A DNA stretch of 64,000 nt from UBA9676 sp963730065 (GTDB taxonomy: Bacteria > Actinomycetota > Actinomycetes > Streptosporangiales > Streptosporangiaceae), in the NCBI GenBank assembly GCA_963730065.1, contig CAVSQL010000011.1:248001-312000 (forward strand), given 5' to 3'. Shown piece by piece: positions 33,597 to 41,737 of the stretch; position 1 is the first letter of the stretch; every line of letters begins with the position of its first letter. The notes under the pieces were generated by a model. The model searched no databases and had not been told where the DNA came from. It saw only the letters and a program-made list of their open reading frames with translations. Position numbers and translations under genes: made by a program.

Positions 33597-36280
33597 CTGC
33601 TGTCGCTGCCCCCGGCACTCTCGAGCACCACGGCCCGGCCCGCCTCGAGCCGGGCGACCGGCACCCGGAACGGCGAGCAGGAAACGTAGTTCAGCCCCAC
33701 CTGATGGAAGAAGTGGACCGAGTCGGGGTCGCCGCCATGCTCGCCACAGACGCCGAGCTCCAGGTCCGGACGGGTCGCCCGGCCCTCCTCACTGGCGATG
33801 CGCACCATCCGGCCGACGCCCTCGGTGTCGATGGTCTCGAACGGGGAGACGCCGAAGATGCCCAGCTCGATGTAGCGGCTGAAGAACGCGCCCTCGACGT
33901 CGTCGCGGGAGAAGCCCCAGCCCATCTGGGTCAGGTCGTTGGTGCCGAAGGAGAAGAACTCGGCCGACCTGGCGATCTCGCCGGCGATCATCGCCGCCCG
34001 CGGCACCTCGATCATGGTCCCGATCATGGTGTGGACTCCGGCGCCGGTTTCCGCCTCCACCTCGGCCAGCACCTTCGCGGTCGCCTCCCGGGCGATCTCC
34101 ATCTCCTGTACCGAGGCGGTCAGCGGGATCATGACCTCCGGCTTCGGGTCCTTGCCCGCCTTCTTCAGCTCGGCCGCCGCGTGCGCGATCGCGCGGACCT
34201 GCATGTCCAGCAGGCCGGGGATGACCAGGACGAGCCGGACGCCGCGCAGGCCGAGCATGGGGTTCTGCTCGTGCAGGCGGCGCACCGCGTCGAGCAGCTT
34301 GCGGTTCTGCGCGGTGGCGTTGTCCCCGGCCAGGGCCACCTGGACCGACAGGTCGGTGAGGTCGGGCAGGAACTCGTGCAGCGGCGGGTCGATCAGCCGG
34401 ATGGTCACCGGCAGGCCGTCCATCGCGTCCAGGATCTCCACGAAGTCGCCGCGCTGCAGCGGCTCGAGCGCGTCCAGCGCCGCCTGCCGGCCCGCCTCGT
34501 CCTCGGCCAGGATGAGCCGCTCGACGAGCTGGCGGCGCTCGCCGAGGAACATGTGCTCGGTCCGGACCAGGCCGACCCCGCCGGCGCCGAACCGGCGGGC
34601 CCGCGCGCAGTCCTCGCCGGTGTCGGCGTTGGCGTGCACCCCGAGCCGGCGCCGCTGGTCGGCGTGCTTCATGATCCGGTCTACCGCCTTGACCAGGTCA
34701 TCCGCGTCCGCGCCGAGCCCGTTCTCGAAGTACTCCACCACGGGGGAGGCGGCGACCGGCACCTCGCCGAGGTAGACGGCGCCGCTGGTGCCGTCGATGG
34801 ACAGCACGTCGCCCTCGTTGATGACCACCCCGCCCGGCGCGGTGATCCGCCCGGCCCGGGTGTCCACCTCGAGGGCCTCGGCGCCGCAGACGCACGTCTT
34901 GCCCATGCCCCGGGCCACCACGGCGGCGTGGCTGGTCTTGCCGCCGCGGCTGGTCAGGATCCCCCGGGCGGCGATCATCCCGTGCAGGTCGTCCGGGTTG
35001 GTCTCGCGGCGGACCAGGATGACGGCCTCGCCGACGGCCGCCCGCTCGACCGCTGTCGCGGAATCGAACACGGCCTGGCCGACCGCGGCGCCCGGCGACG
35101 CGCTCACCCCGGTGGTGACCTTCTTCGGCTCCTGGCTGAGGTCGAACCGGGGGAACATGAGCTGGGCGAGCTGGTCGCCGGTGACCCGGGTGACCGCCTC
35201 GTCCATGTCGATGAGGCCCTGGTTGACGAGCTGGGTGGCGATCCGGAACGCGGCGGCCGCGGTGCGCTTGCCCACCCGGGTCTGCAGCATCCAGAGCTTG
35301 CCGCGCTCGATGGTGAACTCGATGTCGCACAGGTCCCGGTAGTGGTTCTCCAGGGTCCGCATGATCTCAAGCAACTGGGCGTAGGACGCGGGGTCGATGG
35401 TCTCCAGGTCCTGCAGCGGGACGGTGTTGCGGATGCCCGCCACGACGTCCTCGCCCTGCGCGTTCTGCAGGTAGTCGCCGTAGACGCCCTGCTGCCCGGT
35501 GCCGGGGTCGCGGGTGAACGCGACGCCGGTGCCGGAGTCCATGCCGAGGTTGCCGAACACCATCGCCACGATGTTCACCGCGGTGCCGAGGTCGGCGGGG
35601 ATCCGCTCCTGGCGGCGGTACAGGATCGCCCGGTCGGCATTCCACGAGCGGAACACGGCCAGCACCGCGAGGTCCATCTGCTCCCGCGGGTCCTGCGGGA
35701 ATTCGCGCCCCGCGTGCACGTGCACGATGGCCTTGAAGCTGTCCACGATCCCGCGCAGGTCGCTCGCGTCGAGGTCGAGGTCGTTGCGGGTGCCCTTGGC
35801 CTGCTTCGCCTCGTCGATCGCGTGCTCGAAGGCCTCGCCCTCGATGCCGAGCACGGTCTTGCCGAACATCTGGATCAGGCGGCGGTAGGAGTCCCAGGCG
35901 AACCGCTCACTCCCCGACTGCTTGGCCAGACCACCCACCGACTCGTCGGACAGGCCGATGTTCAGCACCGTCTCCATCATGCCCGGCATGGAGAACTTGG
36001 CCCCCGACCTGACGCTGACGAGCAGCGGGTCCGCGGGATCGCCGAGCTGTCGGCCCATTTTCTTCTCCAGCTGCCGCAGGTGCTCGCTGACCTCGTCGCC
36101 GAGGCCGGCCGGGACGGCACCCTCGCGCAGGTACTGGCGGCAGGCCTCGGTGGTGATGATGAAGCCGGGCGGCACCGGCAGGCCCAGGTTGGTCATCTCC
36201 GCCAGATTCGCGCCCTTGCCGCCGAGCAGGTCCTTCAGGTCCTTGTTTCCCTCGGTGAAGTCATAGACGAGCTTCGCCAC
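33593..36280 (-). CDS. ppdK: Pyruvate, phosphate dikinase
   Basis: 895 residues. The N-terminal ATP-grasp begins VYDFTEGNKDLKDLLGGKGA. The phosphohistidine domain has GGKTSHAAVVARGMGK with the catalytic His near residue 452. The PEP/pyruvate TIM barrel has GTNDLTQM and ends with ELGVCGEHGGDP, whose Cys (about 845) is the acid-base. It interconverts pyruvate, ATP and phosphate with PEP, AMP and diphosphate. The GTG at 36280 has AAGGAG 8-9 bases upstream; the frame is open to 36616 but that extension runs antisense to the NACHT remnant. First gene of the ppdK-dgt-reductase operon. Confidence 0.95.
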   Translation of the reverse strand: MAKLVYDFTEGNKDLKDLLGGKGANLAEMTNLGLPVPPGFIITTEACRQYLREGAVPAGLGDEVSEHLRQLEKKMGRQLGDPADPLLVSVRSGAKFSMPGMMETVLNIGLSDESVGGLAKQSGSERFAWDSYRRLIQMFGKTVLGIEGEAFEHAIDEAKQAKGTRNDLDLDASDLRGIVDSFKAIVHVHAGREFPQDPREQMDLAVLAVFRSWNADRAILYRRQERIPADLGTAVNIVAMVFGNLGMDSGTGVAFTRDPGTGQQGVYGDYLQNAQGEDVVAGIRNTVPLQDLETIDPASYAQLLEIMRTLENHYRDLCDIEFTIERGKLWMLQTRVGKRTAAAAFRIATQLVNQGLIDMDEAVTRVTGDQLAQLMFPRFDLSQEPKKVTTGVSASPGAAVGQAVFDSATAVERAAVGEAVILVRRETNPDDLHGMIAARGILTSRGGKTSHAAVVARGMGKTCVCGAEALEVDTRAGRITAPGGVVINEGDVLSIDGTSGAVYLGEVPVAASPVVEYFENGLGADADDLVKAVDRIMKHADQRRRLGVHANADTGEDCARARRFGAGGVGLVRTEHMFLGERRQLVERLILAEDEAGRQAALDALEPLQRGDFVEILDAMDGLPVTIRLIDPPLHEFLPDLTDLSVQVALAGDNATAQNRKLLDAVRRLHEQNPMLGLRGVRLVLVIPGLLDMQVRAIAHAAAELKKAGKDPKPEVMIPLTASVQEMEIAREATAKVLAEVEAETGAGVHTMIGTMIEVPRAAMIAGEIARSAEFFSFGTNDLTQMGWGFSRDDVEGAFFSRYIELGIFGVSPFETIDTEGVGRMVRIASEEGRATRPDLELGVCGEHGGDPDSVHFFHQVGLNYVSCSPFRVPVARLEAGRAVVLESAGGSDSR

Positions 36281-36368
36281 TGCACGCTCTCCTTGTACCT
36301 GCCCGGCCCGCGCGCGTCCGCGAAATGGTGGGCGATGTGTTGGTGTCCGGCCGTGTCGGCCCCAGTAA

Positions 36369-37448
36369 GTCCGGCGCCTCCACGACCCGTACCCGCTGCC
36401 AGTCTCCTGGGTTGCGGCGGACGCTTCCCTGACCGACGCCTGGGACTTGCTGGTGAAGCTGGCATCCAGCGGCGCCGGATGGCCTGCTCCTCCGCCCGCC
36501 GATACCTGGGCAACCGGCCCTGACGGCCTGGCCGGGTCGGGCGGTGACCTGGTGGAGGTGCTAGCCCGGGTGCCGACCGGCCGGCTGGTGGTACTCGGTG
36601 AGCCAGGCGCAGGCAAGACGATGCTGATGGTCCGGCTGGTGCTGGACCTGCTTGCCCGCCGCTCCGATGGTGGCCCCGTCCCGATCCTGGCCTCGATAGC
36701 GTCCTGGAACCCTACGGACCAGGATCTGCGGGGCTGGCTGGCCGCTCAGCTCATGATCGACCACCCTGCCCTTGCTGCTGCCCCGCCGCCCGGCACGGAA
36801 GGGCCCACCCAGGCTGCGGCGCTGCTCGCTTCTGGCCTGGTTCTGTCGGTCCTGGATGGGCTCGATGAGATCCCGGAAGAGATCCGGGGTCCGGCGATCA
36901 GCCGGATCAATGATGCGCTGCGGCCGGGCGAGAGGTTGGTGGTGACCTGCCGCACCCAGCAGTACTGGGATGCTGTCAGGCCCGAGGGTGGTATCGAGGT
37001 GACCCTCCGGGCGGCGGCGGCCGTCCAATTGTGCCCGCTGGACAAAGATGCCGTCCGCGGTTACCTATGTGATGACGCGGGTGGCCCGGCCGCAAGGGCC
37101 CGCTGGGACCCTGTTCTCGCCGTGCTCGGTACCGATGCGCCAGTCGGCCGGGCGCTGGAAACACCGCTGATGGTCGGCTTGGCACGTGCCATCTACAACC
37201 CCCGCCCTGGTGAGCTGGCCGGAACACTGCATGACCCGGCTGAGCTGTGCAGCCCCGCCCTGGCTGACCGGACAGCGGTGGAATCTGTCCTGTTCGATGC
37301 GTTCATCCCCGCCGCCTACCGGCATGGCCCCGATGGCCGCTGGAAGGCGCAGGACGCGGAGAAGTGGCTCGTGTTCCTAGCCCGCCACCTCGAACACAAC
37401 ATCGTCCTAGACCCCGCAACCAAGAGCGGCCAGGCAGCGCGCCGGTAA
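36369..37448 (+). pseudogene. NACHT-type STAND NTPase remnant, truncated at both ends
   Basis: The open frame begins right after a stop at 36366-36368, with no usable start until TTG 36447. Yet it already encodes family sequence: RRLHDPYPLPVSWVAAD, then SLTDAWDLLVKLA. Next come Walker A VLGEPGAGKTML, ASWNPTDQDLRGWLAAQL, and Walker B VLSVLDGLDEIPEE, followed by the sensor region VVTCRTQQYW. It stops after FLARHLEHNI with an unrelated tail. Actinobacterial NACHT proteins of this kind are about 800 residues, so both the N-terminal effector/sensor and the C-terminal half are gone. It probably came with, or was broken by, the adjacent integrase cassette. STAND NTPases often serve in signalling or phage defence. 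Confidence 0.75.
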
Positions 37449-37494
37449 CGCGCCACCTGGCCTCGGCAACCGACCTACTCAGGAGGTCAGCACC

Positions 37495-37770
37495 GTGTCC
37501 CACATAATCCCACCGCCCGGCCCAGCCGGCATCTGGCGCCTGCTCATTCTCTCGCGTGACCTGCAAGACCCTGCCTGGCTGATCGCCGCGATCACCAGCC
37601 CGGCCCACATCCGGCCCACCGTCCTTGACGCCGTGGGCAGGTTCACCGACTGGGATCTGGTCACCGCCTGGGCGGCTGCCCGGCTCGGTGAGCCGGTCGA
37701 GCTGACGCCCGTCACCGATCCCCTCGCCTGGACCATCCGGCCGGCGAGGAACAACCCGAGAGGAGCCTGA
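37495..37770 (+). CDS. Small protein upstream of integrase
   Basis: 91 residues, GTG start with AGGAGG 8 bases upstream. The integrase ATG lies one base after its stop. Sequence features are WRLLILSRDLQDPAWLIAAIT and the repeated W-D-L-VTAWAAARLGEP segment; the mix of short helices has no known domain that I recognise. Its tight coupling to the integrase, where excisionases often lie, suggests a role in recombination control, but it is not a recognisable MerR-like excisionase. Confidence 0.65.
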   Translation: MSHIIPPPGPAGIWRLLILSRDLQDPAWLIAAITSPAHIRPTVLDAVGRFTDWDLVTAWAAARLGEPVELTPVTDPLAWTIRPARNNPRGA

Positions 37771-37771
37771 C

Positions 37772-39001
37772 ATGGCTGGCTCGATCACTTCCGCCTGTTC
37801 CTGCCGCGACCCGGAGACCGGCCAGCGCTACCCGAAGGGCAAGTGCCCGAAGGCCGGCAGGCGCGGCCACCTGCGCTGGTATTTCGTCATCGACTTGCCC
37901 AAGCGCTGGGACAAGGGCGCTCACAGGTACTTCCGTCAGCAGCTCAAGAGCCCAGGTTTCCCCACCCGTCTGGCGGCCGAGCGGGCCCTGCTGCCCGAGC
38001 TGGCCAAGATCGAGGCCCACACGGCGCCGTCGCTGTCCGACCGCCAGCTCAGCGTGGGCGACTACCTGGACCGCTGGCTGGAGGAGGCCGTCAGCGCGGA
38101 GGGCGAGCCGTGGCGGCCCACCACCACCGACACCTACACCAAGCTGGTGGACAGCTACATCCGGCCCAGTCTCGGCCGCCACCGCCTGGCCGAACTGCGG
38201 CCTGAGCACATCCGGCGCATGACCGCCGGGATGCAGCGCCAGGGGCTCTCCCGTGCCACCATCCACCTGGCCTACTCGGCGGTGCGCACTGCGCTCGCCG
38301 CGGCCATCCGCGAGCGGATCATCACCTGGAGCCCTTGCGAGGCGGCGAAGGTGAGGGGCCCTGGCCGCAAGAAGATGCAGGTGTGGGAGACGCATGAGGT
38401 AGAGCGGTTCCTGGCCCACGCGGAGCAGGCCGAGCCGTCGCTGGCGGTGGCCTTCCAGCTCGCCGCCTGGCGGGGCCTGCGGCGGGGCGAGCTGGCCGGC
38501 TTGCAGTGGGGCGACCTCGACCTGGGCGCCGGCACCCTGCGGGTCGCCCGCAGCGTCGATGACAAGGGGCGCATCGGGGAACCCAAGACCGAGCACGGTA
38601 ATCGCACCGTCTCCCTCGGCCCGAAGCTGGTGGCGGCCCTGCGGGCCCATCGCCGGGTACAGGCTGAGCGGCGGCTCGCCGCTGGCCCAGAGTGGGAGGA
38701 CGGGGACTGGGTGCTCTGCGGCGGGCAGGGGCAGATGCTCCCGCCCTGGCGTCTCACGCAGGGCTTCAAGCGCCTGTCCAGGGAGCTGGGGCTGCCGGAC
38801 ATCCGGCTTCACGACCTGCGCCACACGGCGGCGACAACCATGCTGCTGGCAGGGGTCGCGCCCAAGGTCGTGTCGGACCAGCTCGGCCACGCCAACATCA
38901 CGACGACGCTCGACATCTACGCCCACGTCCTCCCGCAGCAGCGGGACGCCAGTGCGGAGGCCGTAGAGCGCCTTTACGGCGGATCGGTGGAGACCTTGTG
39001 A
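37772..39001 (+). CDS. int: Tyrosine recombinase (phage/ICE-type integrase)
   Basis: 409 residues, apparently intact. The N-terminal AP2-like arm-binding part has CSCRDPETGQRYPKGKCP and WYFVIDLPKRWDKGAHRYFR. The SAM-like core-binding domain spans about 90-180. The catalytic tetrad and pentad are Arg in WRGLRRGELAGLQW, Lys in GEPKTEHGNRTV, H-x-x-R in RLHDLRHTAATTM, His in QLGHANITTT, and nucleophile Tyr in LDIYAHVLPQ. The recombination directionality and target site are unknown; no attachment site was found. No rep, tra or xis genes lie in reach, so this is an element remnant or very small island. Confidence 0.92.
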   Translation: MAGSITSACSCRDPETGQRYPKGKCPKAGRRGHLRWYFVIDLPKRWDKGAHRYFRQQLKSPGFPTRLAAERALLPELAKIEAHTAPSLSDRQLSVGDYLDRWLEEAVSAEGEPWRPTTTDTYTKLVDSYIRPSLGRHRLAELRPEHIRRMTAGMQRQGLSRATIHLAYSAVRTALAAAIRERIITWSPCEAAKVRGPGRKKMQVWETHEVERFLAHAEQAEPSLAVAFQLAAWRGLRRGELAGLQWGDLDLGAGTLRVARSVDDKGRIGEPKTEHGNRTVSLGPKLVAALRAHRRVQAERRLAAGPEWEDGDWVLCGGQGQMLPPWRLTQGFKRLSRELGLPDIRLHDLRHTAATTMLLAGVAPKVVSDQLGHANITTTLDIYAHVLPQQRDASAEAVERLYGGSVETL

Positions 39002-39174
39002 CGCCAAGATCATCCGGAGGTGAATGACATGCGCGCAGTTCGGGCATATGCCCACTTCAGGGGCCTGGCAGGGCCACCGGGGCAGGGGCGCGGCAGCGTT
39101 CCATCGCTACTTGGACTCTACCGAGCGTGGGCACCTGATTGCCGCTTGGCATCCGATTAGGCCCGCCTATTCAG

Positions 39175-39199
39175 GCAACCTCGGGGGCGGGTTAACGTC
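39175..39199 (+). promoter_or_regulatory. Candidate ECF-type promoter of the first sigma/propeller module
   Basis: GCAACC (39175-39180) and CGTC (39196-39199) are separated by 15 bases, resembling the GGAAC/CGTC pattern of ECF-recognised promoters. The GTG start at 39208 is only 8 bases after CGTC, which would give a leaderless or near-leaderless mRNA. The second module has the same CGTCT-n-TAC-RTG arrangement upstream of its own sigma gene (41170-41185). The pattern suggests autoregulation but is unproven. Confidence 0.35.
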
Positions 39200-39207
39200 T
39201 CTGATAC

Positions 39208-39762
39208 GTGGACCTTGACACCGCTCGTCAGCCGCGCCGGTCCGGGGTGCTCGGCCGGCGGGCCGACCCCGGGCCCGAAGTCACCGCGCTCTACCAGGCA
39301 CACGGGGTAGGGCTGATCCGCCTGGCGGTGGTCATGCTCGGCGACCGCCCGGCCGCCGAGGACGTGGTCCAGGAGGCGTTCTGCGGGCTCTACCGCCGAT
39401 GGGATCACCTGGACGATCCGCAGAACGCGCTGCGCTACGTGCGGTCATCGGTTCTGAACGGCTGCCGCTCGGTACTGCGGAACCGGGGCAGGCTGCGCTC
39501 CGGTTCCGGATCGCGGCCCGGCCGGCCGGACACCGTCGAGTCGGCGGAGTCCACCGCCCTGGTCGGCGAGGAGCACCGTGGTGTGCTGGCCGCCTTGCGG
39601 CGGCTGCCGGACCGTCAGCGGGAGGCCCTGGTGCTCCGGTTCTACCTCGAACTCTCGGAGGCCGAGATCGCCCGGTCCATGGGCATCAGCCAGGGCACCG
39701 TGAAATCCACCGTGTCCCGGGCGCTGGCCGCGCTCGGGCGCCTGCTCGGGGAGGGCTCATGA
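39208..39762 (+). CDS. ECF sigma factor (SigE-family), module 1
   Basis: 184 residues. Region 2 is EVTALYQAHGVGLIRLAVVML, then GDRPAAEDVVQEAFCGLYRRW, LRYVRSSVLNGCRSVLR. Region 4 is GVLAALRRLPDRQREALVLRF, with YLELSEAEIARSMGISQGTVK as the DNA-binding helix-turn-helix. A basic Ser/Arg/Gly linker joins them. It resembles the Streptomyces SigE-family (TIGR02983-like) group. The GTG start follows a candidate ECF promoter. Its TGA overlaps the partner's ATG by 4 bp, so sigma and partner are made together. It is closely related to the sigma at 41183-41737. Confidence 0.9.
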   Translation: MDLDTARQPRRSGVLGRRADPGPEVTALYQAHGVGLIRLAVVMLGDRPAAEDVVQEAFCGLYRRWDHLDDPQNALRYVRSSVLNGCRSVLRNRGRLRSGSGSRPGRPDTVESAESTALVGEEHRGVLAALRRLPDRQREALVLRFYLELSEAEIARSMGISQGTVKSTVSRALAALGRLLGEGS

Positions 39763-41075
39763 CCGCGATCGAGGACCGCCTCCAGGCCGCGACCCGGGCG
39801 GCTGCGGACACGGTCGCCCCCGGCAGCGCTCCGCCGCTGCGCCTGCCCGGCCCCGGACACCAGCGCGGCCGCGCGCGCCGTCCCGGGCGCGGGTACCGCT
39901 GGGCCGGCTGGGCCGCGCCGCTGGTCGCCGCCGCCGCGGTCACCGCCGTCATCGCCGGGGCGCTGACGGTCAGCAAGCTGGCGTTCCATCCGCCTTCGCC
40001 CAGGCCCGGCCCGGCCCGGCCCGGCCTGGTCACGGTCCAGCTGCGCCGGGCCCCGGCCGCCGCCCACGGCGCCATCCCGCCCTACGTGGTCGGGCTGGCG
40101 CCGGGCCCCCTGGCCGCGCAGTCCACCCGGGCCGTGGTCAGGGCAGCGGCTTCCGGCACGGCCCTGGCCATCCTCAGCCCGCCCCGGGGATACGGCAGCT
40201 TCACCTGGATCACGGGCGCCGCCGACGACCGCACCTTCGTGCTCGCCGCGTACGGACGCGGGCCGGCCACCGGGTCCGCACCGGCGCCGACGGCGCGCAA
40301 CGCGACCGCTTTCTTCCTGCTGCGCCTGGATCCAGCGGCCGGCACGGCGCGGCTCACGCCACTGCCGGTCCCGGCACAGCCAGACCCGCCGGGCATGGGC
40401 AGTCCGGTCAGCGGCATCGCGCTGTCGCCCGACGGCGGCAAGCTCGCGGTGGCATTGGGCAACCAGTCCGGGCCCTCTGAGCTCAAGCTGTTCGACCTGC
40501 ACAACGGGTCGGTACGGGTATGGAGAGGGGTGCGGGGGGGACGCATCGACGGGTCCATATCAGCCGATGAACTGGGCGCGAACCCATTGTCGTGGACGGC
40601 GGACGGCCGCACCCTCGCGGTTGATCAGTGGGCCGGGCTCACCATCAACGTCCGCCTGCTGGACACCAGCGCACCTGGCAGCGATCTGTGGTCGGGCAGG
40701 CGCGCCGTCATGTTCCCCAACTGGCCCAGCGGCTCGGTCGCTGGCAGTGCGATCATCACCCCGGACGGCACCAGGATCATCGCCATGGCCGTCACACGCC
40801 ATGCCACTCAGGTTCAGCTCAACGAGTTCTCCACCAGCACCGGCAGGCCACTGGGCACGGTCGTGCGCCTGCGCTACCGGCCGGGGGCGATCACCGGCTG
40901 GCCGAACGTGCTGTGGTCTGACCCCTCCGGGAGCACGCTGATCGTGAAGACCACCCGGCCGGGCACGGGACCCAGCCAGCACGGGGACCTGACCCCGGAG
41001 GTGGTCGGGGTGATCACCCGCGGCCACCTCACGCCGCTGCCTGGGATCCCGGCCGGCAACATGCTGGCCTGGTGA
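39759..41075 (+). CDS. Membrane-anchored beta-propeller-like partner protein, module 1
   Basis: 438 residues. The cytoplasmic N-terminus has AIEDRLQAATRAAADTVAPG followed by PPLRLP. One TM segment follows (about 50-70, WAAPLVAAAAVTAVIAGALTV). The remaining 360 residues are extracytoplasmic and contain repeated propeller-like units: PPYVVGLAP, VSGIALSPDGGKLAVAL, PLSWTADGRTLAVDQW, SAIITPDGTRIIAM, and LWSDPSGSTLIV, ending in HLTPLPGIP. The D-G-x-x-L-A/I pattern is like WD40/TolB blades. By gene order it probably is an anti-sigma factor or signal receptor for the coupled sigma, with the short N-terminus as sigma-binding part. No classical zinc anti-sigma motif (HxxxCxxC) is present. Confidence 0.75.
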   Translation: MTAIEDRLQAATRAAADTVAPGSAPPLRLPGPGHQRGRARRPGRGYRWAGWAAPLVAAAAVTAVIAGALTVSKLAFHPPSPRPGPARPGLVTVQLRRAPAAAHGAIPPYVVGLAPGPLAAQSTRAVVRAAASGTALAILSPPRGYGSFTWITGAADDRTFVLAAYGRGPATGSAPAPTARNATAFFLLRLDPAAGTARLTPLPVPAQPDPPGMGSPVSGIALSPDGGKLAVALGNQSGPSELKLFDLHNGSVRVWRGVRGGRIDGSISADELGANPLSWTADGRTLAVDQWAGLTINVRLLDTSAPGSDLWSGRRAVMFPNWPSGSVAGSAIITPDGTRIIAMAVTRHATQVQLNEFSTSTGRPLGTVVRLRYRPGAITGWPNVLWSDPSGSTLIVKTTRPGTGPSQHGDLTPEVVGVITRGHLTPLPGIPAGNMLAW

Positions 41076-41182
41076 CCCGCTGGGCATGGCCGCCGCCAGG
41101 GAGCACCCCCGCCCGGACCGGGCGTCACTACGATCGGGGCTGGACGGAGCAGCGCAATCGCGCGGCGCGCGTCTTTAGGTAC

Positions 41183-41737
41183 ATGCAATCGGATCTCTGG
41201 GGACACCGGTCCGCGGCCGAGGCCGCCGAGGCGGAGCGCACTGATCTGGCTGCCGCCGAAGCGGGCGTGACAGCGCTGTACCAGGCGCACGCGCTCGGGT
41301 TGATACGGCTGGCGCACATCATGCTCGGCGACCGGCAGAACGCTGAGGATGTCGTCCAGGAAGCGTTCTGCGGGCTGTACCGCCGGTGGTCCCACCTGTC
41401 CGACACCAGCCGCGCGCTCCAGTACCTCCGGACGTCGGTGCTCAACGGCTGCCGCTCGCTGCAGCGGCGCCGGGCTGGACCACGCGCCGAGCCGTCCGAC
41501 GGGCAGCCAGCGGTCTCGGCGGAAGCCACCGTGATCACCGGCGAAGAGCGCCGGGAGGTGATGCGCGCGCTGCGGCGGCTGCCGGCCCGCCAGCGCGAGG
41601 CGCTGGTGCTCCGGTACTACCTCGACCTCTCCGCCGAAGAGATCGCCGGCACGATGGGAATCGGCCCGAGCAGCGTCAGGTCGGCCATTCACCGGGCACT
41701 CGCCTCGCTCGGCCGCATGCTCCAGGAGCAGTCATGA
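41183..41737 (+). CDS. ECF sigma factor (SigE-family), module 2
   Basis: 184 residues from ATG 41183, clearly paralogous to the module 1 sigma. GVTALYQAHALGLIRLAHIM, GDRQNAEDVVQEAFCGLYRRW and LQYLRTSVLNGCRSLQR repeat region 2 almost word for word. Region 4 is RALRRLPARQREALVLRYY with AEEIAGTMGIGPSSVRSAIHR. CGTCT-n-TAC before the ATG matches module 1. GTG 41072, overlapping the module 1 partner stop, is an alternative upstream start. The end overlaps its partner by 4 bp. Confidence 0.88.
   Translation: MQSDLWGHRSAAEAAEAERTDLAAAEAGVTALYQAHALGLIRLAHIMLGDRQNAEDVVQEAFCGLYRRWSHLSDTSRALQYLRTSVLNGCRSLQRRRAGPRAEPSDGQPAVSAEATVITGEERREVMRALRRLPARQREALVLRYYLDLSAEEIAGTMGIGPSSVRSAIHRALASLGRMLQEQS

Noticed and set aside
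33704..36523. 939-residue rightward open frame antisense to ppdK
   Set aside because: It lies entirely opposite a complete PPDK with catalytic motifs; the composition (Arg/His/Gly/Val/Asp-rich, no domain) is what GC3-biased antisense gives.
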